NCBI GenBank assembly: GCA_005793645.1
Contig: SXRG01000005.1
Span: forward strand, 1-12,673
Origin: Burkholderiales bacterium
GTDB lineage: Bacteria > Pseudomonadota > Gammaproteobacteria > Burkholderiales > Thiobacillaceae
Length of the DNA stretch: 12,673 bases
Direction: 5' to 3'
The notes under the pieces are model-generated. The model saw only the letters and a program-made list of their open reading frames with translations, searched no databases and was not told the origin of the DNA. Every line of letters starts with the position of its first letter. The stretch's first letter is position 1. This document shows positions 1 through 7,493 of this stretch, one piece after another. Made by a program: the position numbers and the translations under genes.

Positions 1-477
1 AACCAATCTTCTCCAACGGTCCTTTGGCACCAGCGCAGCCACCGAGTCAACGACGATCACATCGACACCACCAGAGCGCACCAACATATCCGCAATCTCC
101 AGCGCCTGTTCCCCCGTATCCGGTTGCGAGATCAGCAGGTCACCCACATTGACGCCCAACTTCATGGCATAGGCGGGGTCAAGCGCGTGTTCAGCATCAA
201 TGAAGGCCGCCGTGCCGCCTAATTTCTGCATCTGCGCGATCACCGACAGCGTCAGCGTTGTCTTGCCAGATGATTCTGGACCATAAATTTCCACCACCCT
301 GCCGCGCGGCAGGCCGCCAATCCCCAAGGCGACATCCAACCCCAGAGACCCCGTCGAAACGGTTTGGATATCGTCGATGACATTATTATCACCCATCCGC
401 ATGATGGATCCCTTACCAAACTGCTTCTCGATTTGAGACAGTGCAGCTGCCAATGCTTTGACCTTGTTCTCATCCAC
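1..477 (-). CDS. recA: RecA recombinase, N-terminal 159 codons (partial)
   Basis: ATP-dependent DNA strand-exchange protein for homologous recombination and SOS signalling; cytoplasmic. The reading frame starts at a GTG (477-475), giving MDENKVKALA..., preceded by GGAG six bases upstream; an in-frame TAA lies just beyond, so only a TTG is a competing start. Seen in the protein: Walker A GPESSGKT at residues 66-73 with Lys72, catalytic Glu96, Tyr103, and Walker B VIVVD at 140-144. The numbering coincides with E. coli RecA without gaps. The gene runs off the left edge. Residues 153-159 read DRWRRLV where the family has AEIEGE(M/I); see findings. pncC lies upstream on the same strand, a common pncC-recA arrangement. 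Identification is certain; only the last seven codons are doubtful. Confidence 0.97.
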   Translation of the reverse strand, partial: MDENKVKALAAALSQIEKQFGKGSIMRMGDNNVIDDIQTVSTGSLGLDVALGIGGLPRGRVVEIYGPESSGKTTLTLSVIAQMQKLGGTAAFIDAEHALDPAYAMKLGVNVGDLLISQPDTGEQALEIADMLVRSGGVDVIVVDSVAALVPKDRWRRLV

Positions 478-621
478 GACCGACTCCAATTCTTAAACGG
501 TTTTTGAAACTGATGCGAGCATTATGGCACGACAAAAAGCTCATACGATGAGCCTGTTGCACCTATCAATATCGAATATTTTTACGCTGCCACGATTCTG
601 CCTAGAAGTGATCTCACCGCC
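478..621 (-). promoter_or_regulatory. recA leader / pncC-recA intergenic region
   Basis: This 144-bp gap between the pncC stop and the recA GTG should hold the recA promoter. On the minus strand, TGCCATAAT (529-521) resembles an extended -10 element 44 bases before the start codon, but no convincing -35 pairs with it. An AT-rich near-palindrome (AATAT-TCG-ATATT, about 568-580) lies further upstream. No CTGT-N8-ACAG LexA box of the E. coli type is visible on either strand. No terminator with a U-tract is visible after pncC, so some read-through from the upstream operon is possible. Confidence 0.35.
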
Positions 622-1125
622 CTAAATAACCCGCTCCAGAATACCCTCTAGGGCCTGTTGCACGATTTTCGCCCGAATCGCCTGACGATCGCCCGTGAAA
701 TGATAGCGTGTTGCGACAACGCCAGTACCAACACCCGCCACTACAGCCCAGGCAATCCAAACCGTACCCACTGGCTTCTCGGCGCTGCCACCACTCGGGC
801 CGGCAATCCCGGACACCGCCACCGCCACCTGCGCTCGGCTCGCCGCCAAGGCCCCGGCCGCCATCTCACGCACTGTGGCCTCGCTGACCGCCCCGTGTTG
901 TATCAGAGTCTCGGCCCGCACACCGAGCATCTCCTGCTTAGCCGTATTGCTGTAGGTCACAAAACCCCGCTCGAACCACTCCGAACTACCTGAAATCGCC
1001 GTCGAGACCTGCGCAATCCAACCCCCAGTACAAGACTCCGCCGTCGCCAACATCCAACCCTTGTGCCCTAACGCTTGTCCCACCTTCGCCGCCAGCGACT
1101 CCAATTCGACCTCGCTCACAGCCAT
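622..1125 (-). CDS. pncC: Nicotinamide-nucleotide amidohydrolase (CinA C-terminal domain type)
   Basis: PncC deamidates nicotinamide mononucleotide to nicotinate mononucleotide, recycling the NMN released by NAD-dependent DNA ligase. The 167-residue protein is a stand-alone CinA_C domain with no N-terminal molybdopterin-binding domain. Visible signature segments are ATAESCTGG near residues 27-35 (active-site serine region), the central VSGIAGPSGG followed by EKPVGTVWIAW, and FTGDR near the C-terminus. The ATG overlaps the end of pgpA by 10 bases (ATGGCTGTGA), implying translational coupling. It is the last gene before recA, the usual place for pncC/cinA in Proteobacteria. Stop codon is TAG. 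Older annotation would call it competence/damage-inducible protein CinA; the amidase role follows from family knowledge. Confidence 0.93.
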   Translation of the reverse strand: MAVSEVELESLAAKVGQALGHKGWMLATAESCTGGWIAQVSTAISGSSEWFERGFVTYSNTAKQEMLGVRAETLIQHGAVSEATVREMAAGALAASRAQVAVAVSGIAGPSGGSAEKPVGTVWIAWAVVAGVGTGVVATRYHFTGDRQAIRAKIVQQALEGILERVI

Positions 1126-1589
1126 GCCGCCATCCCAAACAGCACCCCGATCGCAAACAAGGCCGCCAGCACATCATCGAGCATCACGCCAAAGCCTCCC
1201 CTGACGCGCGCGTCGAACCAGCCAATCGGGAACGGCTTCCAGATATCAAAGAGGCGAAACAAGGCAAAGGCCAACGCGTAACCCCATCCGGTCTCCGGCG
1301 CAAACGGTAATACACACAGGAAAGCCGCCACCTCGTCCCACACGATGCCACCATGATCATGCTCACCCAGCGCCCGCCCGGCGACCTCACAGGCCCAGAC
1401 TCCAACGACCATAAAGACACCCGCCCACAGCCAAAAGACGGGTGAATCAGCCAACAGGAAGTAAAACGGGAAAGCCACCAATGTCCCCACCGTGCCCGGT
1501 GCCTTAGGCGAGAGCCCCGCGCCAAAGCCCAGTGCAATGAAATGCGCCGGATGTGCGAGGAGAAAGTGGCGATCAGGCGAAATGGTCAT
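1116..1589 (-). CDS. pgpA: Phosphatidylglycerophosphatase A
   Basis: Integral inner-membrane phosphatase that converts phosphatidylglycerophosphate to phosphatidylglycerol. Seen: GFGAGLSPKAPGT near the N-terminus, the acidic DHGGIVWDE motif, RLFDIWKPFPIGWFD, and GGFGVMLDDVLAAL at the end, all characteristic of PgpA, with several hydrophobic membrane segments between. I chose ATG 1589 (MTISPDRHF...) because E. coli PgpA also starts MTI and aligns from there, giving 157 residues. An ATG-free extension upstream to 1625 remains open, and the GAGG before ATG 1589 is rather close (2 bases). The start lies 17 bases inside thiL and the end overlaps pncC, so the three genes look translationally coupled. 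Confidence 0.93.
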   Translation of the reverse strand: MTISPDRHFLLAHPAHFIALGFGAGLSPKAPGTVGTLVAFPFYFLLADSPVFWLWAGVFMVVGVWACEVAGRALGEHDHGGIVWDEVAAFLCVLPFAPETGWGYALAFALFRLFDIWKPFPIGWFDARVRGGFGVMLDDVLAALFAIGVLFGMAAWL

Positions 1590-2511
1590 AACCTCTAGTG
1601 TGCTCAAAAACACGCCCGTGTGCATCCTGCAGACCCGGCGTCGCTGTAATCTGGCCTATCCGGGTCACAGCAACGCCACACTCCAAAGCCGCCTGCCGCA
1701 GCGCATCAGCGCACTCCGAAGCCGCCGTAAAACACAATTCGTAATCGTCGCCCCCCGCGAGCGCGCACGCATCGAAATGCTGTGGAAAGCTGGAAAATGC
1801 ACCCGCAACAGGGATAGCAGCGCAGTCAATCACGGCACCCACGCCGGAACGCTCCAGAATATGCCCCAGATCAGCGAGCAGGCCATCGGAAAGGTCAATG
1901 GCCGCATGAGCCAAATCACCCAAGCGCAAGCCCAATTCAACGCGTGGCTGAGGACGCTGCAAGCGCTCCAGACAATGGGCCGCTTCCGCACCCAAATCCA
2001 GTTCACCGCGCAGGTGCCGCAAGGCCAAGGCCGCCCCACCCAGCGCACCGGAGACCCAAACATCATCCCCCACTCGAGCCGCATCGCGGCGCAGCGCCTG
2101 GCCGACCCCCACCTCGCCCAGCACTGTAATGCTAATGTTACGTGGCCCACGCGTCGTGTCACCACCAACCAACTCCACGCCGTGCGCGTCAGCCAGCGCA
2201 TACAGACCTCGCGCGAAGGCGGACAACCAAGCCTCATCGGCCTCCGGCAAGGCCAGCGCCAGAGTGGCCCAGCGCGGCCGGGCACCCATCGCCGCCAAGT
2301 CAGACAAGTTAACAGCCATGGCCTTGTGGCCGAGCGCATCAGGATCGGTATCCGAGAAAAAGTGTCGGTCGCTGACCAGCATGTCGGTAGAAACGGCCAA
2401 CTGGCGACCCGGTGTCAACGCCAGAAGAGCCGCATCGTCACCCACACCCAGCACCGCACCCGGCGTAGCACGGGTGAAATGGCGACGGATTAAGTCAAAT
2501 TCGGAGGACAC
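1573..2511 (-). CDS. thiL: Thiamine-monophosphate kinase
   Basis: ThiL phosphorylates thiamine monophosphate with ATP to give thiamine diphosphate, the last step of thiamine biosynthesis; cytoplasmic. The 312-residue protein has the PurM/ThiL-fold signatures: GVGDDAALL near residue 22 (Mg/ATP site), STDMLVSDRHF, HKAMAVNLSDLAAMGA, ELVGGDTTRGP, DLSDGLLADLGHIL and AGGDDYELCF. The start is a GTG at 2511 (MSSEFDLIRRHF...), which matches the family N-terminus and follows a purine-rich AGAGG. It lies 17 bp after nusB and overlaps pgpA by 17 bp. Length is normal (about 310-330). Thiamine synthesis is unrelated to riboflavin, but nusB-thiL-pgpA is a common proteobacterial order. Confidence 0.96.
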   Translation of the reverse strand: MSSEFDLIRRHFTRATPGAVLGVGDDAALLALTPGRQLAVSTDMLVSDRHFFSDTDPDALGHKAMAVNLSDLAAMGARPRWATLALALPEADEAWLSAFARGLYALADAHGVELVGGDTTRGPRNISITVLGEVGVGQALRRDAARVGDDVWVSGALGGAALALRHLRGELDLGAEAAHCLERLQRPQPRVELGLRLGDLAHAAIDLSDGLLADLGHILERSGVGAVIDCAAIPVAGAFSSFPQHFDACALAGGDDYELCFTAASECADALRQAALECGVAVTRIGQITATPGLQDAHGRVFEHTRGYDHFA

Positions 2512-2528
2512 CGCCTCTGCCGTCGCGC

Positions 2529-3011
2529 CTATCGAGCGGACCGTACCGCTCCGACCTCGGTCTGGCGCACCGTTTGCGCCAGCTTGTCGAGCACACCATT
2601 GATGTACTTGTGACCATCGGTACCACCATAGCGCTTGGCCAGATCGACAGCCTCATTGAGCACCACGCGATACGGGACATCCAGCTGGTAGATCAATTCG
2701 TAGCACCCCAGTAGCAACACACCATGTTCAATCGGCGAAAGGGCCGAAATCTCGCGATCAAGCATCGGGACCAGGGCCTCATCCAACGCCGCCGCATGCT
2801 TGAGCACCCCGGCCAGGAGCGCCTCAAAATGAGCGACATTGGCCTTGGCGTGAATATCGGCTGCCTCGGCCTGTCCCACCAGCACGGCCAACGAACTGTC
2901 GTTCAACTGCCACTGATAAAGTGCACGCAAGACGAGCTCTCGCGACAGGCGGCGACTCCCAGCCGACTTGGCAACGGTCGGCTGCTGCGGCGTTTCAGCA
3001 GTGGGTGTCAT
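2529..3011 (-). CDS. nusB: Transcription antitermination protein NusB
   Basis: NusB binds boxA RNA together with NusE (S10) and supports antitermination on rRNA operons. The 160-residue protein shows the family N-terminal helix RRLSRELVLRALYQW (about residues 20-34) and the C-terminal block VVLNEAVDLAKRYGG followed by KYINGVLDKL. Residues 1-18 (PTAETPQQPTVAKSAGS) are a low-complexity extension before the conserved domain. Its ATG overlaps the ribH stop by 4 bases (ATGA), so it is probably coupled to ribH, the classic ribH-nusB pairing. Stop codon region is 17 bp before the thiL GTG. Confidence 0.96.
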   Translation of the reverse strand: MTPTAETPQQPTVAKSAGSRRLSRELVLRALYQWQLNDSSLAVLVGQAEAADIHAKANVAHFEALLAGVLKHAAALDEALVPMLDREISALSPIEHGVLLLGCYELIYQLDVPYRVVLNEAVDLAKRYGGTDGHKYINGVLDKLAQTVRQTEVGAVRSAR

Positions 3012-3475
3012 AGCAACTTGATCAACTGGGCCATCTCTACCGCGACCCGCGCGACATCAACACCCTTTTCGTCCATGCGCACTACGGCCTGATCCTCGTT
3101 CTCCAGGGTCAGGATCGCGTTTCCAATGGGAACACCCGTATCCAATTGGACACGGGTGATACCGGCGTTTGACTCGTTCGACACCACTTCAAAATGATAG
3201 GTCTCGCCACGAATCACGCAGGCAATAGCGATCAGCGCGTCAAACTTTTCAGAGTCCGCCATGTGCATTAACACCACCGGAATCTCTAGCGCACCGGCCA
3301 CATTGACAATCTGGATGTCTGACTCAGCCACACCAAGCTTGACCAAGGTGTCGACGCAGGCCGCCAGCAGCCCCTCGGTGATCGTGTGGTTAAAGCGGGC
3401 ACGAACAATGCCAATGTGCAAGTCTTGGCCATCGAGTGTAATTTCGCGTTCCTGGACGCGGTCGTATTGAGCCAT
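3008..3475 (-). CDS. ribH: 6,7-dimethyl-8-ribityllumazine synthase
   Basis: Lumazine synthase condenses 5-amino-6-ribitylamino-uracil with 3,4-dihydroxy-2-butanone 4-phosphate, the penultimate step of riboflavin synthesis; normally an oligomeric, often icosahedral enzyme. Seen: the RFN substrate motif at residues 27-29, GALEIP at 61-66, VIRGETYHFE with the proton-transfer His94, and NEDQAVVR with the phosphate-binding Arg133. Length of 155 residues is normal. GGGGA seven to eight bases before ATG 3475 is a clear ribosome binding site. It sits 14 bp after ribBX, which makes its butanone-phosphate substrate, and overlaps nusB by 4 bases. Confidence 0.97.
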   Translation of the reverse strand: MAQYDRVQEREITLDGQDLHIGIVRARFNHTITEGLLAACVDTLVKLGVAESDIQIVNVAGALEIPVVLMHMADSEKFDALIAIACVIRGETYHFEVVSNESNAGITRVQLDTGVPIGNAILTLENEDQAVVRMDEKGVDVARVAVEMAQLIKLL

Positions 3476-3489
3476 TCCAGTTCCCCTTT

Positions 3490-4587
3490 TCAGTTCCCTT
3501 GTTCCATGAATCCAGCCACTTCCAGCCCGAATCCGGTCATCGACGGCATCCGGCGCGGGTGTGCCAACAAGCGCATCTTGCCCACGCCAAGATCGCGCAA
3601 AATCTGCGCGCCAATACCGTAATTTCGCAATTCAACCTTGCCCGCCACTGAGGTATCCGCGTTTAAGCGATGCAGCAAATCCGCACCAGTTTCCGGGCGA
3701 TGCAGCAGCAACATGACGCCACGATCGGCCTTCGCCATCGCCTTCATCGCCGCGTCCATAGTCCACGAATGGCCGGTTCCGGCGTCAATGAAATCAAGCA
3801 CCGAAACCGGCTCGTGTACCCGAACTAAAGTTTCAGTGTCCGCCGCAATCGTACCGCGTACCAGTGCCAAGTGTGTCTCATTAGCCGTGCTGTCGTGATA
3901 GGCCATCAACTGAAACGGGCCCCATGGCGTTTGCACCAACTTCTCGGTCTTGCGTTCGACCAGCCCCTCAGTCTCGCTGCGGTAATGGATCAGGTCAGCA
4001 ATGGTGCCGATCTTGAGGCCGTGCTCCTCGGCAAACACCAGCAGGTCCGGCAGACGCGCCATCATGCCGTCGTCCTTCAGAATCTCGCAAATAACAGAGG
4101 CGGGAACCAAACCCGCCATCGCGGCCAGATCGCAGCCTGCCTCAGTATGACCGGCACGCTTCAGCACGCCGCCCGGTTGGGCGCGCAATGGAAAGATGTG
4201 GCCTGGCTGAACAATGTCGGTCGCTTGCGCATCCTTCTTCACCGCTGCGAGGATAGTGATGGCGCGGTCCGCCGCCGAAATGCCAGTGGTGACGCCCTCG
4301 GCCGCCTCAATCGAGACAGTAAACGCGGTGCTGTACGGCGTCTGGTTATCGGCCACCATCTGCTTCAGGCCCAATTGACGGCAACGGTCGTCCGTCAAGG
4401 TCAGGCACACCAAGCCGCGACCGTACCGGGCCATGAAGTTGATCGCCTCAGGCGTTGCAAACTCAGCCGCCATCACCAGGTCACCCTCGTTCTCACGGTC
4501 CTCCTCGTCGACCAAAATGACCATACGGCCGGCCCTCAGCTCAGCAATGATCTCAAGTGTGCTTGCTATCGTCTTGGTTGAGGTCAT
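3490..4587 (-). CDS. ribBX: 3,4-dihydroxy-2-butanone 4-phosphate synthase fused to a degenerate GTP cyclohydrolase II-like domain (RibBX type)
   Basis: The N-terminal half (about residues 8-205) is a complete DHBP synthase that makes the four-carbon riboflavin precursor from ribulose 5-phosphate: VDEEDRENEGDL at 26-37 carries the acidic metal-binding residues, and PGHIFPLRAQPGG and GHTEAGCDLA follow. The C-terminal half (about 208-365) resembles GTP cyclohydrolase II (TPWGPFQLMAY, NYGIGAQILRDLG). However, the usual zinc site after RVH, with its three cysteines, is replaced by EPVSVLDFIDAGTGHSW, so that activity is probably absent. ATG 4587 is preferred: it directly follows the ribE TGA and has AGGAAA seven bases upstream. 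ATG 4605, giving a six-residue longer protein overlapping ribE, is less likely. Confidence 0.93.
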   Translation of the reverse strand: MTSTKTIASTLEIIAELRAGRMVILVDEEDRENEGDLVMAAEFATPEAINFMARYGRGLVCLTLTDDRCRQLGLKQMVADNQTPYSTAFTVSIEAAEGVTTGISAADRAITILAAVKKDAQATDIVQPGHIFPLRAQPGGVLKRAGHTEAGCDLAAMAGLVPASVICEILKDDGMMARLPDLLVFAEEHGLKIGTIADLIHYRSETEGLVERKTEKLVQTPWGPFQLMAYHDSTANETHLALVRGTIAADTETLVRVHEPVSVLDFIDAGTGHSWTMDAAMKAMAKADRGVMLLLHRPETGADLLHRLNADTSVAGKVELRNYGIGAQILRDLGVGKMRLLAHPRRMPSMTGFGLEVAGFMEQGN

Positions 4588-4588
4588 C

Positions 4589-5203
4589 TCATTCTTTCCT
4601 ATCAATGTATGCCATCAGGCGATCAGCGTAGCGGGCCAGCATGTCCGCCTCCAAATTGACGCGACCACCTGGTTTTAGATCGCCCAGCGTCGTGTGTTCC
4701 AAGGTATGTGGGATCAGGTTAATAGAGAAATCACAACCGTTGACCCTGTTAACCGTCAAGGACACGCCATTGACCGCGATAGAGCCTTTAGCCGCCAGAT
4801 AACGCGCCAGCGACTCGGGCGCGCGAAGATCAAAACAGTGACTCTCGCCAATGCGTTCCAGTGCCAGCACCTCACCCACGCCATCAACATGGCCAGATAC
4901 CAGATGCCCACCCAGTCGATCGGACAACCGCAGCGCCTTTTCTAAATTAACCCGACTACCAGCGGAAAAACCGGTGGTGCAGGCAAAAGTCTCACCGGAT
5001 ACATCGACGCTGTAACGCGACGGGGTTTGCATCGTATCCAATGCCACTACGGTCAAGCACACACCATTAGCCGCAATCGAATCTCCTAGCGCCACATCGG
5101 ACAAGTCCAACACGCCCGCATCAATTACCACGCGCGCATCTGAGCCAGTCAGAGGCGTAACACTGACAATGTGGCCAACAGCCTGAATGATTCCGGTAAA
5201 CAT
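4589..5203 (-). CDS. ribE: Riboflavin synthase, alpha chain
   Basis: Dismutates two molecules of 6,7-dimethyl-8-ribityllumazine to riboflavin, the final step of the pathway; also named ribC in some species. The 204-residue protein begins with the hallmark MFTGII and shows the two tandem lumazine-binding repeats: IAANGVCLTV and HLVSGHVDG in and after the first, IAVNGVSLTVN and LIPHTLEHTTL in the second, ending NLEADMLARY. The C-terminal stretch DRLMAYIDRKE is normal. It lies 10 bp after the methyltransferase stop, with no strong ribosome binding site, and its TGA is followed one base later by the ribBX ATG. Confidence 0.97.
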   Translation of the reverse strand: MFTGIIQAVGHIVSVTPLTGSDARVVIDAGVLDLSDVALGDSIAANGVCLTVVALDTMQTPSRYSVDVSGETFACTTGFSAGSRVNLEKALRLSDRLGGHLVSGHVDGVGEVLALERIGESHCFDLRAPESLARYLAAKGSIAVNGVSLTVNRVNGCDFSINLIPHTLEHTTLGDLKPGGRVNLEADMLARYADRLMAYIDRKE

Positions 5204-5213
5204 AAATCTGCCG

Positions 5214-5960
5214 CTAAACGCGACCCAATTTCCAAAAGGTCGGCCATTCTATGAGTTTCGGGGTTCCGGGAGAACCCCAAACAGCACCCAATTGTTCAGC
5301 CAAGGCGGGTAAAGGATCAACACAGCGAGCCTCACGATAGCGTTTGACTGCCGACCAGGTGCCGATATAACCCAGCAACTGGGCCAGATTCCAGTCCACC
5401 CGCAACACGATCTCCGGCGCGGTCAGCTGCGTAAGTGGAAATGGCAAGTTACGATAACCCGTCTCGACAAAATAACGCTCCGGCGGCCAGAAACCCGCCA
5501 GCGTCTGCTCGTAAAACCGCTGAAAAGGAACGGAAATCGCGTCCGGAACGATCAGCCGCTCATACCCCCACAGCGCCAGCACTCCGCCGGGACGCAAAAC
5601 ACGACGCGCCTCTGCATAAAAAGCCGGCAAGTCGAACCAGTGCGCTGCCTGTGCCACCGTCACAAGATCCACGCTTGCATCGGCCAGACCGCTAGCCTCA
5701 GCCCTCGCCACCCGATAATTAATATGTGGATGCGGTAGGGCCTGAGCGATCTGCCTCGCACTCGCATCCGTCGCCACTACCTGCGCAAAATGACCTGCCA
5801 AGCCCTGTGCCGCCTGCCCCGTCCCCGTCGCACAATCCCATGCGACTGAGCGCCGTTCAGACAATCCCGCCAAAAACACAAACAACTCCGATGGATAACC
5901 AGGACGAAAAGTCGCGTAACTAGATGCCAACGCAGAGAAATGGTCCTGGAACCCCTTCAC
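5214..5960 (-). CDS. Class I SAM-dependent methyltransferase, substrate unknown
   Basis: A 248-residue Rossmann-fold methyltransferase of the Methyltransf_11 / trans-aconitate-methyltransferase-like group. Seen: the N-terminal block DHFSALASSYATFRPGYP, SAM motif I as DCATGTGQAA at residues 42-51, acidic TDAS near 64-67, VDLVTVAQAAHWFD near 97-110, and LRPGGVLALWGY near 121-132. No signal peptide or membrane segment is apparent. Its ATG overlaps the ribD stop by 4 bases and its stop is 10 bp before ribE, so it is co-transcribed and probably coupled. Codon use and GC look like the neighbours, so it is not an obvious recent insertion. The substrate cannot be read from the sequence; a flavin-pathway role would be guesswork. 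Confidence 0.88.
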   Translation of the reverse strand: MKGFQDHFSALASSYATFRPGYPSELFVFLAGLSERRSVAWDCATGTGQAAQGLAGHFAQVVATDASARQIAQALPHPHINYRVARAEASGLADASVDLVTVAQAAHWFDLPAFYAEARRVLRPGGVLALWGYERLIVPDAISVPFQRFYEQTLAGFWPPERYFVETGYRNLPFPLTQLTAPEIVLRVDWNLAQLLGYIGTWSAVKRYREARCVDPLPALAEQLGAVWGSPGTPKLIEWPTFWKLGRV

Positions 5961-7051
5961 GATTCTGCCGGCCGTAGCGTGATGCGCAGGTCATCGCCCA
6001 ACTGCCGTACATCCTGAATCTGGAAATCATGACATTGCGCCATCGCCGCATATTCAGGCAGAGCCAATAAGCCGCGTGCCGGATCGCCCATGACCTTGGG
6101 GGCAAGGTAGGCTATCCATTCATCAACCAGCCCAGCAGCCAGCAGGGCGCCGCTGAGTTTCGCCCCGGCCTCAACATGCACTTCGTTAATACCCCGGCTG
6201 CCCAACTCCGTCAGCAGTGCTGCAAGATCGACACGACCGTCGCTACCGGGTTGTTCCAGGACGAGAGCACCGGCCTCCAGCAAGGCATCACAGCGGATAC
6301 GATCGGCCTGAGAACAGACAATCCAGGCACCATCGTCCTGCAGGATTTTCGCTCTCGGCGGGGTGCGCAACCGACTGTCGACCACGATACGTAGTGGCTG
6401 GCGGCCAATGTCAAAATCCCGCACGGTCATCTGCGGGTCATCGATCAACACGGTACCGATGCCGGTGAGTACGGCGCATGCGCGGGCGCGCAGGCGTTGC
6501 ACATCGGCGCGGGCAGCGGGGCCGGTAATCCATTGTGAGACACCGTTGGCCAGCGCGGTCTTACCGTCCAGACTGCTGGCGGTCTTCAGTCGAACCCATG
6601 GACGGGCACGGGTCATACGAGAAACAAAACCAACATTCAGTGCCGTAGACTGCGTCTCCATCAAACCCACTTCAGTACGGATACCCGCCAGCGTCAGGAG
6701 TTCAATACCCCGCCCGGTGACCTGCGGATTGGGGTCATGCATTGCCGCGACCACGCGGCCTACACCAGCGTCGACGAGTGCGTTTGCGCAGGGCGGTGTG
6801 CGGCCATGGTGATTACACGGCTCCAGGGTGACATAGACCGTGGCACCTCGGGTCAACGCTCCGGCGTTGCGCAGGGCATGAACTTCGGCATGAGGCTGAC
6901 CAGCGCGCTCGTGCCAGCCTTCGCCGACAATGCGACCGTCACGGACGATGACGCAACCGACGCGGGGGTTGGGCGTAGCGGTGAATAGCCCGCGCTCAGC
7001 CAACTGAAGCGCGCGGGCCATGTACAGGTGGTCGTCAGCGCTGAATATCAT
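5957..7051 (-). CDS. ribD: Bifunctional diaminohydroxyphosphoribosylaminopyrimidine deaminase / 5-amino-6-(5-phosphoribosylamino)uracil reductase
   Basis: RibD performs the second and third steps of the pyrimidine branch of riboflavin synthesis. The N-terminal deaminase domain (about residues 5-145) has the zinc site HAEVHAL (His54, catalytic Glu56) and PCNHHGRTPPC (Cys79, Cys88), preceded by NPRVGCVIV. The C-terminal NADPH-dependent reductase domain (about 146-364) shows RPWVRLKTASSLDGKTA, GVSQWITG, VEAGAKLSGALL and DEWIAYLAPKVMG. I chose ATG 7051 (MIFSADDHLYMARAL), aligning with the E. coli start within a few residues; it overlaps nrdR by 17 bp. A longer frame to 7114 would lie mostly inside nrdR and adds nothing conserved. 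Confidence 0.96.
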   Translation of the reverse strand: MIFSADDHLYMARALQLAERGLFTATPNPRVGCVIVRDGRIVGEGWHERAGQPHAEVHALRNAGALTRGATVYVTLEPCNHHGRTPPCANALVDAGVGRVVAAMHDPNPQVTGRGIELLTLAGIRTEVGLMETQSTALNVGFVSRMTRARPWVRLKTASSLDGKTALANGVSQWITGPAARADVQRLRARACAVLTGIGTVLIDDPQMTVRDFDIGRQPLRIVVDSRLRTPPRAKILQDDGAWIVCSQADRIRCDALLEAGALVLEQPGSDGRVDLAALLTELGSRGINEVHVEAGAKLSGALLAAGLVDEWIAYLAPKVMGDPARGLLALPEYAAMAQCHDFQIQDVRQLGDDLRITLRPAES

Positions 7052-7493
7052 CGACTTCGCGCAAGGCGTCACGAAAATCGTCCGGATCCTGGAAGGCACG
7101 GTACACCGAGGCAAAACGGATGTACGCCACTTTGTCGAGGCGCTTGAGTTCGGTCATCACCCATTCACCAATAAGGCGAGAACTGACTTCGCGTTCACCC
7201 AGCGCCAGTAGCCGTTGCACGATATGCTCAATCGCGGCATCCACCTGTTCGGTCGAGACCGGCCGTTTGTGCAAGGCGCGACGGAAGCCCTCACGCAACT
7301 TATCACGCGAAAACTCCTGCCGCTCACCCGATTGTTTAACCAACGCCGGCATGCGCACTTCCGCGTTTTCAAAGGTCGTAAAACGCTTCTCACAATTCAT
7401 GCAGCGACGGCGGCGGCGAATGCTGCCGCCATCTTCCGAGAGCCGGGTCTCTACAACCTGGGTCTCGGCATGACCGCAGAAAGGACATTTCAT
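7035..7493 (-). CDS. nrdR: Transcriptional repressor NrdR
   Basis: NrdR senses dATP/ATP through an ATP-cone and represses ribonucleotide reductase genes at NrdR boxes. The 152-residue protein has an N-terminal zinc ribbon with the four cysteines C3, C6, C31 and C34 (CPFC and CMNC), the basic run IRRRRRC, then the ATP-cone (about residues 49-139) with REGFRRALHKRPVS and VAYIRFASVYRAF. Length is typical. It lies 78 bp after glyA and overlaps ribD by 17 bp; glyA-nrdR-ribD is a familiar proteobacterial order. Its targets, the nrd genes, are not in this window. Confidence 0.97.
   Translation of the reverse strand: MKCPFCGHAETQVVETRLSEDGGSIRRRRRCMNCEKRFTTFENAEVRMPALVKQSGERQEFSRDKLREGFRRALHKRPVSTEQVDAAIEHIVQRLLALGEREVSSRLIGEWVMTELKRLDKVAYIRFASVYRAFQDPDDFRDALREVDDIQR

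Noticed and set aside
552..663. 11-bp direct repeat GCCTGTTGCAC at 552-562 and 653-663
   Set aside because: One copy lies inside the pncC coding end, the copies are short and 101 bp apart, and no further copies are seen; probably chance.
1492..2493. Long open frame (333 codons) on the plus strand opposite thiL and pgpA
   Set aside because: It is antisense to two genes with full family signatures, its product is low-complexity Arg/Gln/Thr-rich and matches nothing; it is a by-product of GC-rich coding sequence.
3871..4581. 236-codon plus-strand frame opposite ribBX
   Set aside because: Antisense to a well-conserved enzyme, with no recognisable domain in its translation.
5204..5213. FMN riboswitch for the riboflavin genes
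   Set aside because: The gaps inside the rib cluster are 0-14 bp and no RFN-element-like sequence is seen upstream of ribBX; there is no room for one.
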